From NCBI GenBank assembly GCA_007644065.1, contig VJWN01000013.1, positions 310,001 through 374,000 of the forward strand: a DNA stretch of 64,000 bases, in the 5' to 3' direction. Below, piece after piece: positions 23,501 through 34,437 of this stretch. The notes beneath the pieces are model-generated. The model did not search any database, was not told the origin of the DNA, and worked only from the letters and a program-made list of their open reading frames with translations. How positions within the stretch are numbered: the first letter of the stretch is position 1; each line of letters starts with the position of its first letter. A program made the translations under genes and the position numbers. The DNA comes from Margaritispora aquatica (Eukaryota > Ascomycota > Leotiomycetes > Helotiales > Discinellaceae).

Positions 23501-25196
23501 CGGCACGTAGCTAGGTAGGTGGAGGGGAACTTAAATATGAGGCAGGTAACGCTGCTGGATATACTTGCTGCACCGAAGTGCTGTCCGATCGGTGAGTTAT
23601 GTGTATACATGCAAGTACCCAACGTACCTATACGCTTGCCGTAAGAAGGGGGAGTCGAACGGCACCGAACGGAGCGAGGCGAGGGAGATGTATGCAGCGC
23701 TTGAATCATACCTACTCCGTATCGAGCACATTGGCTAGAAAGGCACTTAGGGCAAGCAACGCTAAGTTAAGTACCTTCCATTGATTAGGTGCTCGATCAA
23801 CCATCTCAAAGCGTATCTTGATCGACCAACCTGTAAGGAGGTAGTTATTCATAAGTTCACAAATAGGCACGCACGATCGAGTTGACAACCTCGAGATTCT
23901 ACCTGAAGCACTTTCAACCCACAGAGTAAACTGCAGGTAAACCATCCAAAGATATACAAGATACATATAGGTACCTACCTACCTACCTACCTAAATAACC
24001 TCTCTCCGCATCTCAACCCGTGAAAGAATCCCTTTGTATCATTGCCAGCTTCATCAGAATATCACATCATTCCCTTCAACCTCAACCTCAACCTCAGACA
24101 AAGATAGCTGGTTTCACCCGCACCTCCCAACCTTCCAATTGATACCTTAAACAGGTCACCCGACCTACCCAACGCAACCCGGCCCAACACAACACAGCAC
24201 TATAGGTATCCATCCATCCATCCATCCATCCAACCATCCACTAACCCTCGAATAACCACACCACACTCCTCCCTTCCACCAACTTCCAGGTTGACTTGAC
24301 GTTACGTTGCCGAATCAAAATCAAACTCGCGAGTCTCGTCATCTTAGGACATCCTTCTCACCTGATGAACCAAAGACGGGAAAGACAATAGAACCAAGCA
24401 AAATGTCCCCTTTTTCTTTCCCCTATTCCCTCTCAAGCCTTGGAGGGAAGGGAACCAAAGCCACCTTGCCTTATTCTATCGATTATCTAGGTCAAAGTCA
24501 GGTCAAGTCAAGTCGTGCTGGGTTACATGGTTTGAAGATCAGCTGATTAGGTTTGTAAGGTAAGGTATACAAGTCACCTTCGCTTTACTTCCGTTCTGTT
24601 GCTTTACCTGCTTAGGTACCTACATAGGTACCTTGTTAGTTATCTTACATTACCTACGCACCAACTGTATAGCACCGAGTGACAAAGTCCTTGCCTGATT
24701 TACCCGAGAGTTCAAGAAGAATGGAGGAATGATGACGAGTACACGCACTGTGATCTCTCTCTCTCTCTCTCTCTGTGCTAAGCTTGTCAAAAAGGCAAAC
24801 AAATACAAGGAAGGAGGCTGGCCTAAGTTGTTGCCAATAAAGCTCAAAGACAAGATCACTGTAAAAAAGGCTTTGGGTTGGGCTCCAATGTATCTCATTA
24901 TGCTGCCTTGTTTGTGCTTCACATGCCCTGTACCTTAAAACTGGCACTGATACCCCATGAATGAACACCATCCCGCAAAGCACATCGCCACTCAGCCGTA
25001 GCTCGAGCGTCCAAACTCCATAACCTCCTAACCCATACTAGAACATTTGCATACCTTACAGCACCTTACAGCCAAGCCCAGAAACCGAAGGGGAGAAAAC
25101 GCCTTGCAATGCTACCATGCTAAACCATGCCAATGATATCCCGTAGAAACCTCCCATATGATTACCAATATACCGAATGCGCCGTGTGAGCTAAAT
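20532..25196. other. Long gene-free region upstream of the desaturase gene
   Basis: About 4.7 kb with no supportable gene. The first 500-1000 bases should be the desaturase promoter and leader. Simple tracts include a T-run near 20974, (CT)n at about 24753-24773, (ATCC)n at about 24209-24238, CCTCAA repeats near 24078, and TACCTACC arrays near 22026, 22957 and 23973-23993. One 124-codon ORF (22996-23370, +) was considered and rejected for lack of recognisable features. Confidence 0.5.
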
Positions 25197-27000
25197 TCAG
25201 GGCCGTTGATGAGCTGAACTGCTTTGTTTCCTTTGAGGAGGGAGGATCATGTTAAAGGTGCCTGATCGTCTATCGTGCATTTGATTATCTCCCATGCCGC
25301 CCATTTCGACGTCCTTCTTGCCGTTGCCGTTCTCGAGGCCATTGTGACCAGGAGGTAGCTTCTGTGCGCCCAGTCCGACGACTGCAAAGATATTCTGGGT
25401 AAAGCCATTGGTGGCTTGGAACATTTGCTCGTAGAGGCGTTGCTTTTGGTATTTCTTGTCGATGGGCATCTGCACTAGTGCTGGAACAACAGGTTGAGGA
25501 TGCCAATTAGAAAGACCGGCCATCACGAGATTCAACTCTTCGTCAGAATCAACTGGTCCTTGGCCTGCGTCCTCATCTTCAAGAGGAGCGTTGGCATCGA
25601 TTGCTGCTTCTGTGTAGAATGTAAGCATAACGTAGTTTTACTTGATATTGGCAGATAGACTTACTCTGCTGTTTCGCTTGATTCTTCTTCTGATAGGCAG
25701 CAAGAAGCATATCATATGGCAATGATCTTCCGGCAACGGCTCTTTTAGCACCCATAGAATGGCTCTTGCAAGTAAGGGATCGAGCACATGCTACTCCATC
25801 CTTCATGACACCACATTGTCGCTCAACATCAACAGGTCCTATGCGAGATAAGTCAGTACAATTTCAATAGAGCAGATAAGTTCAGACTTTGGGTTTGGAG
25901 CAGCGCTGGCTTTGTGGCGTCCGTGGGGTAAGGCATTTGAGGGCGTGAATGTGTGAATCTAATTGAAGATTTGGAAGAATGAAAATAAGATTAGTTGACC
26001 AAATACATGTGAACGAGCCGGACTGTCTGTAGAGAACGAAGTAAAACGAAATTCGTCTGTCGAACCAACACGCCTGCTTCTGGTTGTTTCGTCGAGTGTT
26101 CGGCAAGTAAAATATCATATGAGGCTCGATGTCGGGCCAGGAATTGTTATGTGATACCAAACGCGTCCATGAAATTTCTGACGGCATATAGGAAATAACT
26201 CGTCTCCTACCTTTTTGCTTGGGAGCTTTCGGTTTCGGCTCCTCTTTCTTCTTCTTCTGTTTAGGACCCTTTTCAGCATCCCCTTCAGCTTTTCGTTTCT
26301 TGCCCTTCTTGTCATCAAAATCGAGTTTTTTGCCAGCGCTCTTCTTTGCACTCTTTATACCGCCAGGGCCTTTCTTCTCTAGGGCATCGTCATCATCGTC
26401 ATCGTCCTCCATCTTGGTGTCTCCGTCGTCGTCCTTCTCCTCCTCCTTACCGGCAAGCTTCTTCTCACGTTCTCTGGCTTCTTTCTGTTCCTTCTTCCTC
26501 TGGGCTTTCTCTCTCTTGGCCTTCAGACATGCTATCAAATGCGTTGCCATCGCAGTCTCCAGCAAGCTCTTCTTACAGTGGGCGCATTTCTTGGTGATAA
26601 GCTCATCGTCCAGCGGCCTACCAGTCGGGAATGTCTTCCTTGCCGCATCATCCAATTGATTTACTACAGGGCCGGGAGACGTAGATGATGTCGACGATGT
26701 ATCAGCCTTCTTCTTATCATCTGCGAAAGTAAGCAAATGTTGCCACAGCCTCCAGCGAGACTCGAACATACACTCAACTACGGATCCTTCACGCCAATTG
26801 CCCGGCTTATTTATCTTCGGGGCAGGCTTCTTCAATTTAAGTGTTCCATTAACTTTCTCCTTGGCCTCCTTCTTTGGCGCAACTTTAATCGTGTTCTCGT
26901 CATCGCTGACTGCGTGTGAAGCTTTGAGACAGATTAGCACGTCGCATGACTTGGATGCGCATCGTGCGCAAATACCTTTACTACCTGTCGCCGCCGCCAT
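25197..27000 (-). CDS. SGF73: SAGA-associated factor 73 (ataxin-7 homologue)
   Basis: Sgf73 anchors the deubiquitinating module (Ubp8, Sgf11, Sus1) to SAGA in the nucleus. Main exons on the minus strand: 27000-26211, 25838-25665 and 25609-25197, giving 458 residues. A zinc-finger motif [20 protein letters not shown] matches the conserved N-terminal finger of the family. A Lys/Glu/Asp-rich linker follows. The SCA7 domain spans exon 2, with [16 protein letters not shown] and [19 protein letters not shown]. The 372-nt intron (25839-26210) is long for this window but has a GTACTGAC branch and CATAG acceptor. Two further candidate introns inside exon 1 (26922-26975, 54 nt, and 26721-26771, 51 nt) lack stops and keep frame; if both are removed the protein is 423 residues. 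The start ATG at 27000 is preferred over upstream non-ATG extension. Confidence 0.9.
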
Positions 27001-27396
27001 GATGGTCGAGGATTGAGGGGTTGCGAGGGGAGGTAAGTCGCGCCTCACGAGGGTTGTGGTTGAAAGAACTGATGGATTGAAGTTCAAGAGCGAGGCTGAC
27101 GCTTTGCCTGATTCAGCGGGGTTTGCTACTACCAACGTCACTTGCTCCGAGCACTTGATCTTTCACATATTTGATGAGCAAATCTACATAATTGTTCCTC
27201 GATCTTGTAAACTTAAATGCTGTGGATGAAGGGCCCATCGGAAAATGCTCTCAGATTAAAGGCCACCACTCACCAAGATCTGGTGCTACAGCACCGGGAG
27301 CAAACATAATCTGATACCATCTCAAGCAGTGTAGTTTTCACATGTTTTATTGATTTATTAAATTTAATAATATACCTCCATACACCTGAGCGTTCA
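27001..27396 (-). other. Short intergenic region upstream of SGF73
   Basis: About 400 bp containing the SGF73 promoter and leader and the 3' UTR of the neighbouring transporter gene. The SGF73 frame stays open without an ATG to about 27141. Nothing else is seen. Confidence 0.5.
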
Positions 27397-28902
27397 TCAA
27401 CTTCGCAATGTTTTTGGCCGCTCGCCCAAAAAGGTCCAACTCAGTGCACTTGCTGCCAGACATATACCCGCAAGGACTGCATTCATGTTTCCATATCCAA
27501 TAGTATCTCTCAAGGTCCCAGCAATCAACGGACCTATTGTTAATCCAAGCGAGAAGATCCTATTCCTTAAATTAGTTTGGGGATCTTGGTATGCAGGTAA
27601 CAAGACCAAATGATAAAAATATCAAACCAAAATAAATGCAAAGAGGACGTACATGTTGGTTAAAGCATAGAGCTGGCCATACGGTCCGTTCTCTCCAAAG
27701 AAGCCTTTGTTGTGGGCATGATACTGCTCGACGATATAGCTCGATTCCACAAGTCCAGGGGAAGATATGCTAGACATGCCAAAACCACACAATGACAAAA
27801 TGATACATAATTTGGCGATCTCGGCAGTTCCTCCCTCTTGAGGAATGCGAAGAAGTATCAAGGGTATAGCAAGGTATCCTAGACCCATCGTTGCGAAAAT
27901 TCTAGGACCTCGCTGTCCCAACCTGTCAACTTGTCTTCCAGCGAAGCTTCCAAGAATAAGGTAAGGTACTACTAATGGGATAAATAGCAGTCCGGCTCTC
28001 AATGAATCGAATCCAAAAAGATCAACCGCTTCTGTGGGAATAGTTGCATCGAAAGTAGCAAGCATTATTGCTTGCATAAAGGATACTGACTGCGCGACTA
28101 CCCATCTCGGGTTCGTCAAGAGGTACAATATCGGGAATTTCTGGATGAGCGTGGAACGATCTCCAGATATGATCCATTTTTCCGCCTCTGCTTTCTTTCC
28201 ATTCGCTAGGAGAGGTGTATCCTCAGCTGCATCGTGATCTTGTTCGCAGTCCGTTGTCTCCTCATCCACTTCTCCATATTGTCTCGCTACTTTCTTCTCA
28301 ATAACCGCCAAGCGCATCACGAAATCGACAGTCAGGAGTGCGAAGCCCATGCCGAAAGTCGCTCCATCCCCAAACTTTTTGTAAACTATGCCACCCAGTA
28401 CTGGGGCCATAAGCTCCCCCACTGAGATAAAACTGAAAATGGTCCCAATCACAGCACCCAACTTTTCGCTGCCCACTGTGTCCATGACCAAGGCAAATCC
28501 AACGCTCCAAACCATTGCGGCGCTCATACCTTGAAGTATACGAGCCACGATTAAAACACCAATTGATTGACCAAGGTACAACAGTATTGTACTAGCCAAA
28601 AGTGCACCCAGACCGAAAAGGAAAGGTAGCTGGCGTGAAGCCAATTTGTCCGTGATGACGCCAAAAATTGGAGAGAAAAAGATTGAAGATCCTGCGAAGA
28701 CGGCCAAGAGGACGGATGTCCACCATTGAACCTCATTTTGAGGAATGTTGAGACGATCGGTGAGAAGGAAAGGTAGGATTGGAACGACGAGACCGTAGAG
28801 AAAAAGATCCGTGAACATGCCAATTGCAACCGTCGAGATGATGAAATTCGTGTTTGAGCGCCATTGCAAGCCTATCGGCTTGGGGTTTGTGTCGGTCGTC
28901 AT
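27397..28902 (-). CDS. Major facilitator superfamily transporter, DHA1/vesicular-amine-like
   Basis: Exons 28902-27653 and 27559-27397 with a 93-nt intron (GTACGT donor, ACTAAT branch, AATAG acceptor) give 470 residues. About 12 hydrophobic segments occur, split by a hydrophilic acidic loop in the middle (around ETTDCEQDHDAAEDTP). The first helix region GMFTDLFLYGLVVPILPFLL and a motif-A-like loop GVITDKLASRQLPF after helix 2 mark the drug:H+ antiporter type. A motif-C-like APVLGG lies in helix 5. Substrate cannot be inferred; multidrug or amine export is typical of relatives. It is transcribed away from a second transporter at 29716. The ATG at 28902 begins MTTDTNPKP, before the first helix. 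Without splicing the last helices would be lost. Confidence 0.88.
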
Positions 28903-29715
28903 GATACAGTTTCGTCGTTGTCTTGACGTTGAGCTCTGACGGGGTCTTGCAGATTTAAAGATACGCAGAAGAAGCAATTAGATAGATATGATAAGCTAAG
29001 AAGATCACTAGACTCCTCGCGCCAACAGTGGAGGTTTGTCGGCCTGTTGTTGAGGGCAACGCAATACGATAAAAACATCAAAGGACTGAATTTTTGTAAG
29101 AATACGAGATAGAAATTCTACAAGAATCATGAACCACATGCCGTCATCTCCAGTATGCGGATCGATCCGCCACTTGTCTCACTTGAGAAAGCCACTTGAA
29201 TCTTGAGCATGGAGTTGGCATTCTTCACAAACTATCCTAATTCAGAGCGAAACCCGGAGTTCGAAAAGCTGGGCATTCCGATGCCCGTAAAGAGTCATAC
29301 GGTGAGAGAAAATCTAGATTGCCAAAGTTCAACATGACAACTGTTCGTCCGTCTGACTTGGAGCTGAGAAATCGAACATGCAAAACACATGAGTTACTAG
29401 CATCATTTTGGGGATAGTTTCGATAGAACTTCGGGTGTTTATTTTTTTTTAGTTCCAGAGATAGATCAGGCCAAGAGACACATGTCATGGATATGGTATC
29501 CCCCGCATTGTTATTTGGTAATCCCCATGCTCCTCCTCAGGCGAGAAAAACAGCGAGAGTGGGATTAGTACTACAGGTGAATATCAACTCTTGAGGACAC
29601 GAATTATGATCAATTGATCAATACGAAGTTGGAAATAAATTGGCCTAGATTCCCTATCGTGTGTGGTGATTTTATTCTTTTCTCTTTGTCTTCCCATTCA
29701 TCTTTCAGTTTCAAT
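28903..29715. promoter_or_regulatory. Shared upstream region of two divergent transporter genes
   Basis: An 813-bp region between the start codons of two divergently transcribed MFS genes. It contains no supportable ORF. It presumably holds both promoters; no specific factor site was identified. The plus-strand leader near 29670-29715 is pyrimidine-rich. Confidence 0.5.
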
Positions 29716-31314
29716 ATGTCAACTTTTACCGTAACTGAGCAAAGTAGCTCAGCTATTGAGCTTCAAGATTTTGACAATACCTCAACTTCAAAGTCTCAAA
29801 ACCCGTCCTTCGTTGTCCTTGACAACGGCTCTGAATCGAGACGGCTTGGTGTCACTGAACTTGAAGTCACACCTCCACACGATGCGGTGGAAGCGTTGCA
29901 AGTATGGAACAAAAACGGCAATATGTGGAGAGTCTTTGCTACTTTCTGGTCCTTTCTGATTCTGGGTATGAATGATGGAAGTTATGGAGCTTTGATCCCT
30001 CATGTAAGCTCTTCAAAATGGCTCTACTTACGAAATTTACCGACTTCAAATAGCTAGAGCCATATTATGATCTCACCTATACAGTTGTATCGTTAATTTT
30101 CTTATCGCCCTTCGTAAGTTGAAATCTCTTCCTTGGGATTAAAATCCAATTTAATTCTTATGGTAGGTAGGCTACACTCTGGCTTCACTCGCAAATAACA
30201 TGGTACATGTACGTTTTGGTCAGAGGGGCGTCGCCATAGCCGGCCCACTTTGCCATCTCGTGGCGTACGTAGTAATAGCACTCCATCCTCCATATCCAGT
30301 ACTGGTGGTTATGTTTATCTTTATAGGTTTTGGAAATGGATTGATCGATGCGGGTTGGTGTGCATGGATAGGAAACATGGCTAATGCCAATGAAGTGTCT
30401 GGGGTTCTTCAATCGTGCTACTCGCTTGGAGCTACAGTGGCTCCGCTTATTGCAACAGCAATGGTTGAGAAAGGTGGACTGGGATGGTTTGCTTTCTACT
30501 ACATCATGGTATTTCTGTTGATCCTCGGTTGATGCCCAGTACTGACTATTTCAGATTGCTGGCTCGGCTGTTGAACTCCTCACTTCATCTTTCACGTTTT
30601 GGAAGCAGACTGGAGAAGTTTACCTAGCCGAAAATCCACGAGACCCAGCTTCAAAGACGGGACGTACTCGAGAAGCGTTCAAGAACAGACTCACCTGGGT
30701 TTTTGCACTTTTCATTTTCGGCTATGTTGGTGCTGAAGGTATGTGCACTCCCACCTCAAATACCAGGCGTAGCTAACAATAAAGTCTCACTCGGGGGATG
30801 GATAATCTCATTCATGCAAAAAGTCCGAGGCGCAAATCCCATCGTATCCTCTGGAGTCAACACAGGCTATTGGGCCGGTATGACAGTCGGACGACTCTTC
30901 CTCGGCTTCGTGACCGGACGCATAGGAGAATGGACCGCAACTCTCATCTACCTTGGTCTTGCGGCTGGCCTGGAGCTCATCTTCTGGCTAGTGCCAAACC
31001 TTTACGTTTCAGCCATCAGTGTTGCCCTGCTGGGTCTTGTAATGGGCCCTATGTTCCCGACGTCCATTGTGCTAGTAACGAGGCTCTTGCCGAAGGACTT
31101 GCATGTTGGAACGATTGGATTTGCTACTGCTTTTGGCGGCTCAGGGGGTGCGATTTTCCCCTTCATTGTCGGTGCGATTGCACAGGCGAGTGGGGTTAAG
31201 ATGTTGCAGCCTGTGGTGCTGGCTCTTTTGGGTGCGATTACGGGACTTTGGTTGGTGATTCCTAGGAAGCCGAAGAACCAGGGTGGTGATAGGGAGAGAG
31301 TTGAGAGCGAATAG
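29716..31314 (+). CDS. Major facilitator superfamily transporter, Bsc6/sugar-permease-like
   Basis: Five exons: 29716-30003, 30054-30113, 30167-30508, 30555-30738 and 30785-31314, giving 467 residues. All four introns are 46-53 nt with GT..AG ends and most have usable branch points. The protein has a 90-residue hydrophilic N-terminus rich in Ser/Thr, then about 12 helices. Conserved pieces include ILGMNDGSYGALIPHLEPYY (joined over intron 1), FVGYTLASLANN and GFGNGLIDAGWCAWIGN, as in fungal Bsc6-like and fucose-permease-like transporters. Exon 2 is only 60 nt and supplies a single helix. The substrate is unknown; sugars or small metabolites are possible. It is divergent from another MFS gene at 28902, which hints at joint control but is not proof. 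The frame is broken unless all introns are removed, which supports the model. Confidence 0.87.
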
Positions 31315-32081
31315 GTCAGTGGATTCGGACATAGATTGAAAGGATGTGCGAAGTCGGTACACTTATCTAAGGACGGCTCAATTCGAGCCAACAAAGCTGA
31401 AGGTCATCAAGAATCGATGGAGATATAGTACTTTGAAAATAATGGAATATATAGGTTGAAACGCTGCTGAAATGGAATAGCTAGAAGGAGGAAAGCAGAT
31501 TCACAGGACTAGAGTTATACCTTAAAAAGCAACACACTTAAATACAAGATACACCAAAAATCCTGTTATCTTCTGACTTAGCTGGTCTTGAACTTCGGAT
31601 AAAGTAATATTGGCTATAATGAGGCTATCAAATAGTCTTGGGCAGATAAGATGCCAAATTTTGCAGCTAGTAGATCTTCAGATTGCTAATATTTAACAGA
31701 GGGTATATGCCTAGCATACAGGAAAAGACAAATCTCATGAAGTCGAAGATGTAAATCTAACCTGCTGGCTGGACTATATGAAGCATGTACAGAAATTTGA
31801 CTCATGGATAACCTTGTGGAGCACTTGAGAGAAAGACAAGAGCAAGAAAATGCGCTTTACCACGGAAAAGAATATATTGAGCTGATCAGAGCCTGATCCA
31901 TGTCTTACGCTGATGAGCTCAACAGAGAATCCGAGTAATACCTAGCAAAATAATTTACGTACTTCATTCGCATTTGATTATTTTAGCAGCATGATGATCC
32001 ATTACAATTAAATTTTGATAACGTTACAAGTTCAACAGCATTGTTTGTTAATGGGCTAGAGTAGTATTCGCAACTGATTCC
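31315..32081. other. Convergent A+T-rich intergenic region
   Basis: About 770 bp between the 3' ends of an MFS gene (+) and an oxidoreductase gene (-). A+T-rich with no recognisable ORF. The composition could reflect an old degraded repeat, but no terminal repeat or protein remnant was found. Confidence 0.45.
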
Positions 32082-33555
32082 TCAATCTTCAAAGAACTTC
32101 TTCTCGAACTTAAATCCTGCAGTTTGCAGACGATCAATATAGCTTTGTCCAAGACAGGCTGGTGTATAGACGCCACCTGACAAATCAGGGCTGTCTTTCA
32201 AAATGGTCATAGCAGCTTCTGCCAACAAGACTCCAGTAACTGTTTCGCCATTAGCACGCCGCACTGTAAGACAGGCATCAAGACTCACAAGCATAAAGAG
32301 AGCCTCTAAAATTAGCTTTACAGAAAGCTCTTATTGGTTCCGTTCCTTGCATATCCGGTGTGCCAATTGCGCGGTATTCCACTCCATCGTTTCGTCCCTG
32401 ATCCTTCGTCGGACCGTCACCTGGTTGATAAACATACTTCTTTGCTAGTAGCCGAAAAGGGCGAATAGCTAGTAGTATCGATCCAAGAAGAAGCGTAAAG
32501 TGGAACAGAATGCCTGTTAGGTAGTTCTGGGCTTTCATGAACTCGCTAAAGTGAAAGTTTGGCCCGTAGAATTGATCGCCTCCTAATAAACCCCAACTTC
32601 TTTGAACGATAGGTGTGTCCACCATCCCTCCCAAAGAGGTAGTCAAGAGACCAAGATCACGAACAGTTCTGATGCCCTATTGTCAAGAAGTCAGTAGTCA
32701 ATTGCTCAGTGATTATCCTCGAACTCATCGAGATTGTTAACACTCGGGATTGGATATTTGGAGACATACAAACAAGCGAGTCACCCATGTATTGGGACTT
32801 GAAGTCTTGGGTCCTTTTATCGGCGACAAGGCATACGGTGCACTAGCTTCAGCCAACTGCTTAACGGAGAAAACATCCAGAAGACTGAATACTGTTGCAA
32901 GAGTTCCACCCGATGCTTTACCTCTGTACACTGTTAGTGATACGAGGGAAAGATCTAGCATTCTCCTTACTTGAACTCGTGAAGCGATAGCACGACCTCT
33001 CTAGTCTTAGCCGATAATCTCTCCTTAATCATGCTCACAACAGTCCATGTAATAAGATCTGCTGGTGCACTTTCGACACCTGTCTGTGGGATCATAATAG
33101 CGCCTGTTGACTTTGCGATTTTTTCATACTTCTTGATCATTTTTGACACATATGCAACTTCACCTGTCACATCCAGGTAATGAGTTCCATTTTCTGCACA
33201 AGCTTTGAATGCATGCTCGCCATACAAGGCATAAGGTCCAACCGTGGCGATAAGAATTGTCGTCTTCTTCGCTAGTGTGCTCAACTCTAAGTCGTCCAGG
33301 TTACATATTTCAATGGCTACTATGGTCAGGATCTAAATGATGACTGAGCAATTCCAAGCAGTGCTTACCAGGCTGGATCCTATCAGGACTCAAGATCTTA
33401 CACTCTTCTGCAACAGCTTCCAGCTTGGATTGAGACCTGCCTGCAAGTGCCCATTTCAAATCGGTCGGTAGAGTGAGTGCGACATGCTCCGCACATAGTT
33501 TACCAGTATAACCTGTAGCACCAAATATCACCAAATCGTATTGACGTGCTGACAT
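32082..33555 (-). CDS. Saccharopine dehydrogenase-like oxidoreductase
   Basis: Exons (minus strand) 33555-33369, 33319-32971, 32923-32770, 32676-32322 and 32263-32082 give 408 residues. The N-terminus holds a Rossmann motif, VIFGATGYTGK, for NAD(P) binding. Later features typical of the SCCPDH-like family are ATVGPYALYGE, GTHYLDVTGE, a Gly-rich ASGGTLAT and the C-terminal GGVYTPACLG. A hydrophobic segment near residues 285-305 (FHFTLLLGSILLAI) suggests membrane or lipid-droplet association, as in the human homologue. These proteins are not true lysine-pathway enzymes; their substrate is unsettled. The last intron (32264-32321, 58 nt) was placed by frame: reading through ends at a stop, while splicing joins IRAF to LRRANGETVTGVLLAEAA, which fits the family. 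The start at 33555 immediately precedes the Rossmann fold. Confidence 0.87.
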
Positions 33556-33911
33556 GGTTTTCAGTGAGGAGCAGGGGCTTGGGAAGATATTGTTAGATTG
33601 ATGCGTGTAGAATGAAGACCGAGCGAAGAAAATGAAGCTTTTCCAATATTTTATTGTGCAAGAAGGTGCGAATTGTAGGTGCAACTCATGTTTTCTATCA
33701 AATTGGTGGTGACCTTCATGCTGGGCACTAGGGGTGGTTCCACCATTCATGAGGAGATGCGAATGGCGATGTCATTATATGTCATGTGACCTCATATCCC
33801 AGTCTAGCGCGCCAAGATTCGCTTCACCACACAAGAAGTTGATTGTCAAAATCGACATCTCGAAAGTACCCCAAATTCAACAAATCGTTCATCACAGCAC
33901 CAACCGCAAAG
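33556..33911. promoter_or_regulatory. Divergent promoter region, oxidoreductase and eL43 genes
   Basis: A 356-bp region between divergent start codons (33555, minus; 33912, plus). It must contain both promoters unless the leaders overlap. A GCGCGCC-containing G+C patch at about 33807 lies 100 bp upstream of the ribosomal protein gene. No known site was assigned. Confidence 0.5.
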
Positions 33912-34437
33912 ATGACGAAGAGAACCAAGAAGGTCGGTGTTACCGGAAAGTACGGTACAAGGTATGTATTCAATTTCATCGATAATGGCGTGGGCAAGGA
34001 GGAGGGGTTGCGCGGAAGATTTTGAGCTCGCCGCCCGCAGGCAGGTGGTAGAGCAAGGTGTGCGCGCAGGAGAGAGAAAATATGGGAGAACTCAGAAGAA
34101 GATCAATTGCTGATACAAATTTTCCTTGACAGATACGGTGCTTCTCTCCGAAAGCAGGTCAAGAAGATGGAAATCACCCAACACGCAAAATACGTCTGCA
34201 CCTTCTGCGGAAAGACCACTGTTAAGCGTCACTCCGTCGGTATCTGGAACTGCAAGTCTTGCAACAAGACCGTTGCCGGAGGAGCATACACTGTCTCGTA
34301 CGTTGAGGAACGGAATGCCAGATAATCTGGTTATGGCTTTCAGAGTAAACACATGCTAATAGTCTCAACGCAGAACCCCTGCTGCCGCTGCCATGCGATC
34401 AACACTCCGACGATTGAGGGAAATTGCTGAGGTCTAA
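33912..34437 (+). CDS. RPL43: 60S ribosomal protein eL43 (L37a/L43)
   Basis: Three exons, 33912-33961, 34133-34297 and 34374-34437, give exactly 92 residues, the usual family length. eL43 is a cytosolic large-subunit protein with a zinc-ribbon fold. The four zinc ligands are visible as CTFC (Cys39, Cys42) and CKSC (Cys57, Cys60). Conserved ends are [19 protein letters not shown] and [12 protein letters not shown]. The first intron is 171 nt and contains a G+C-rich GCCCGCAGGC patch; it splits the coding sequence after codon 16, typical of ribosomal protein genes. Both introns have canonical ends, and the second has a GCTAAT branch. It is divergently arranged with the oxidoreductase gene. Confidence 0.97.

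Noticed and set aside
23640..23720. Possible minus-strand B-box (GTTCGACTCC)
   Set aside because: No matching T-stem or A-box at the right distance.
26219..26659. 146-residue plus-strand ORF rich in Ser/Phe
   Set aside because: Antisense to the Lys/Asp/Glu-rich linker of SGF73; composition explains the open frame.
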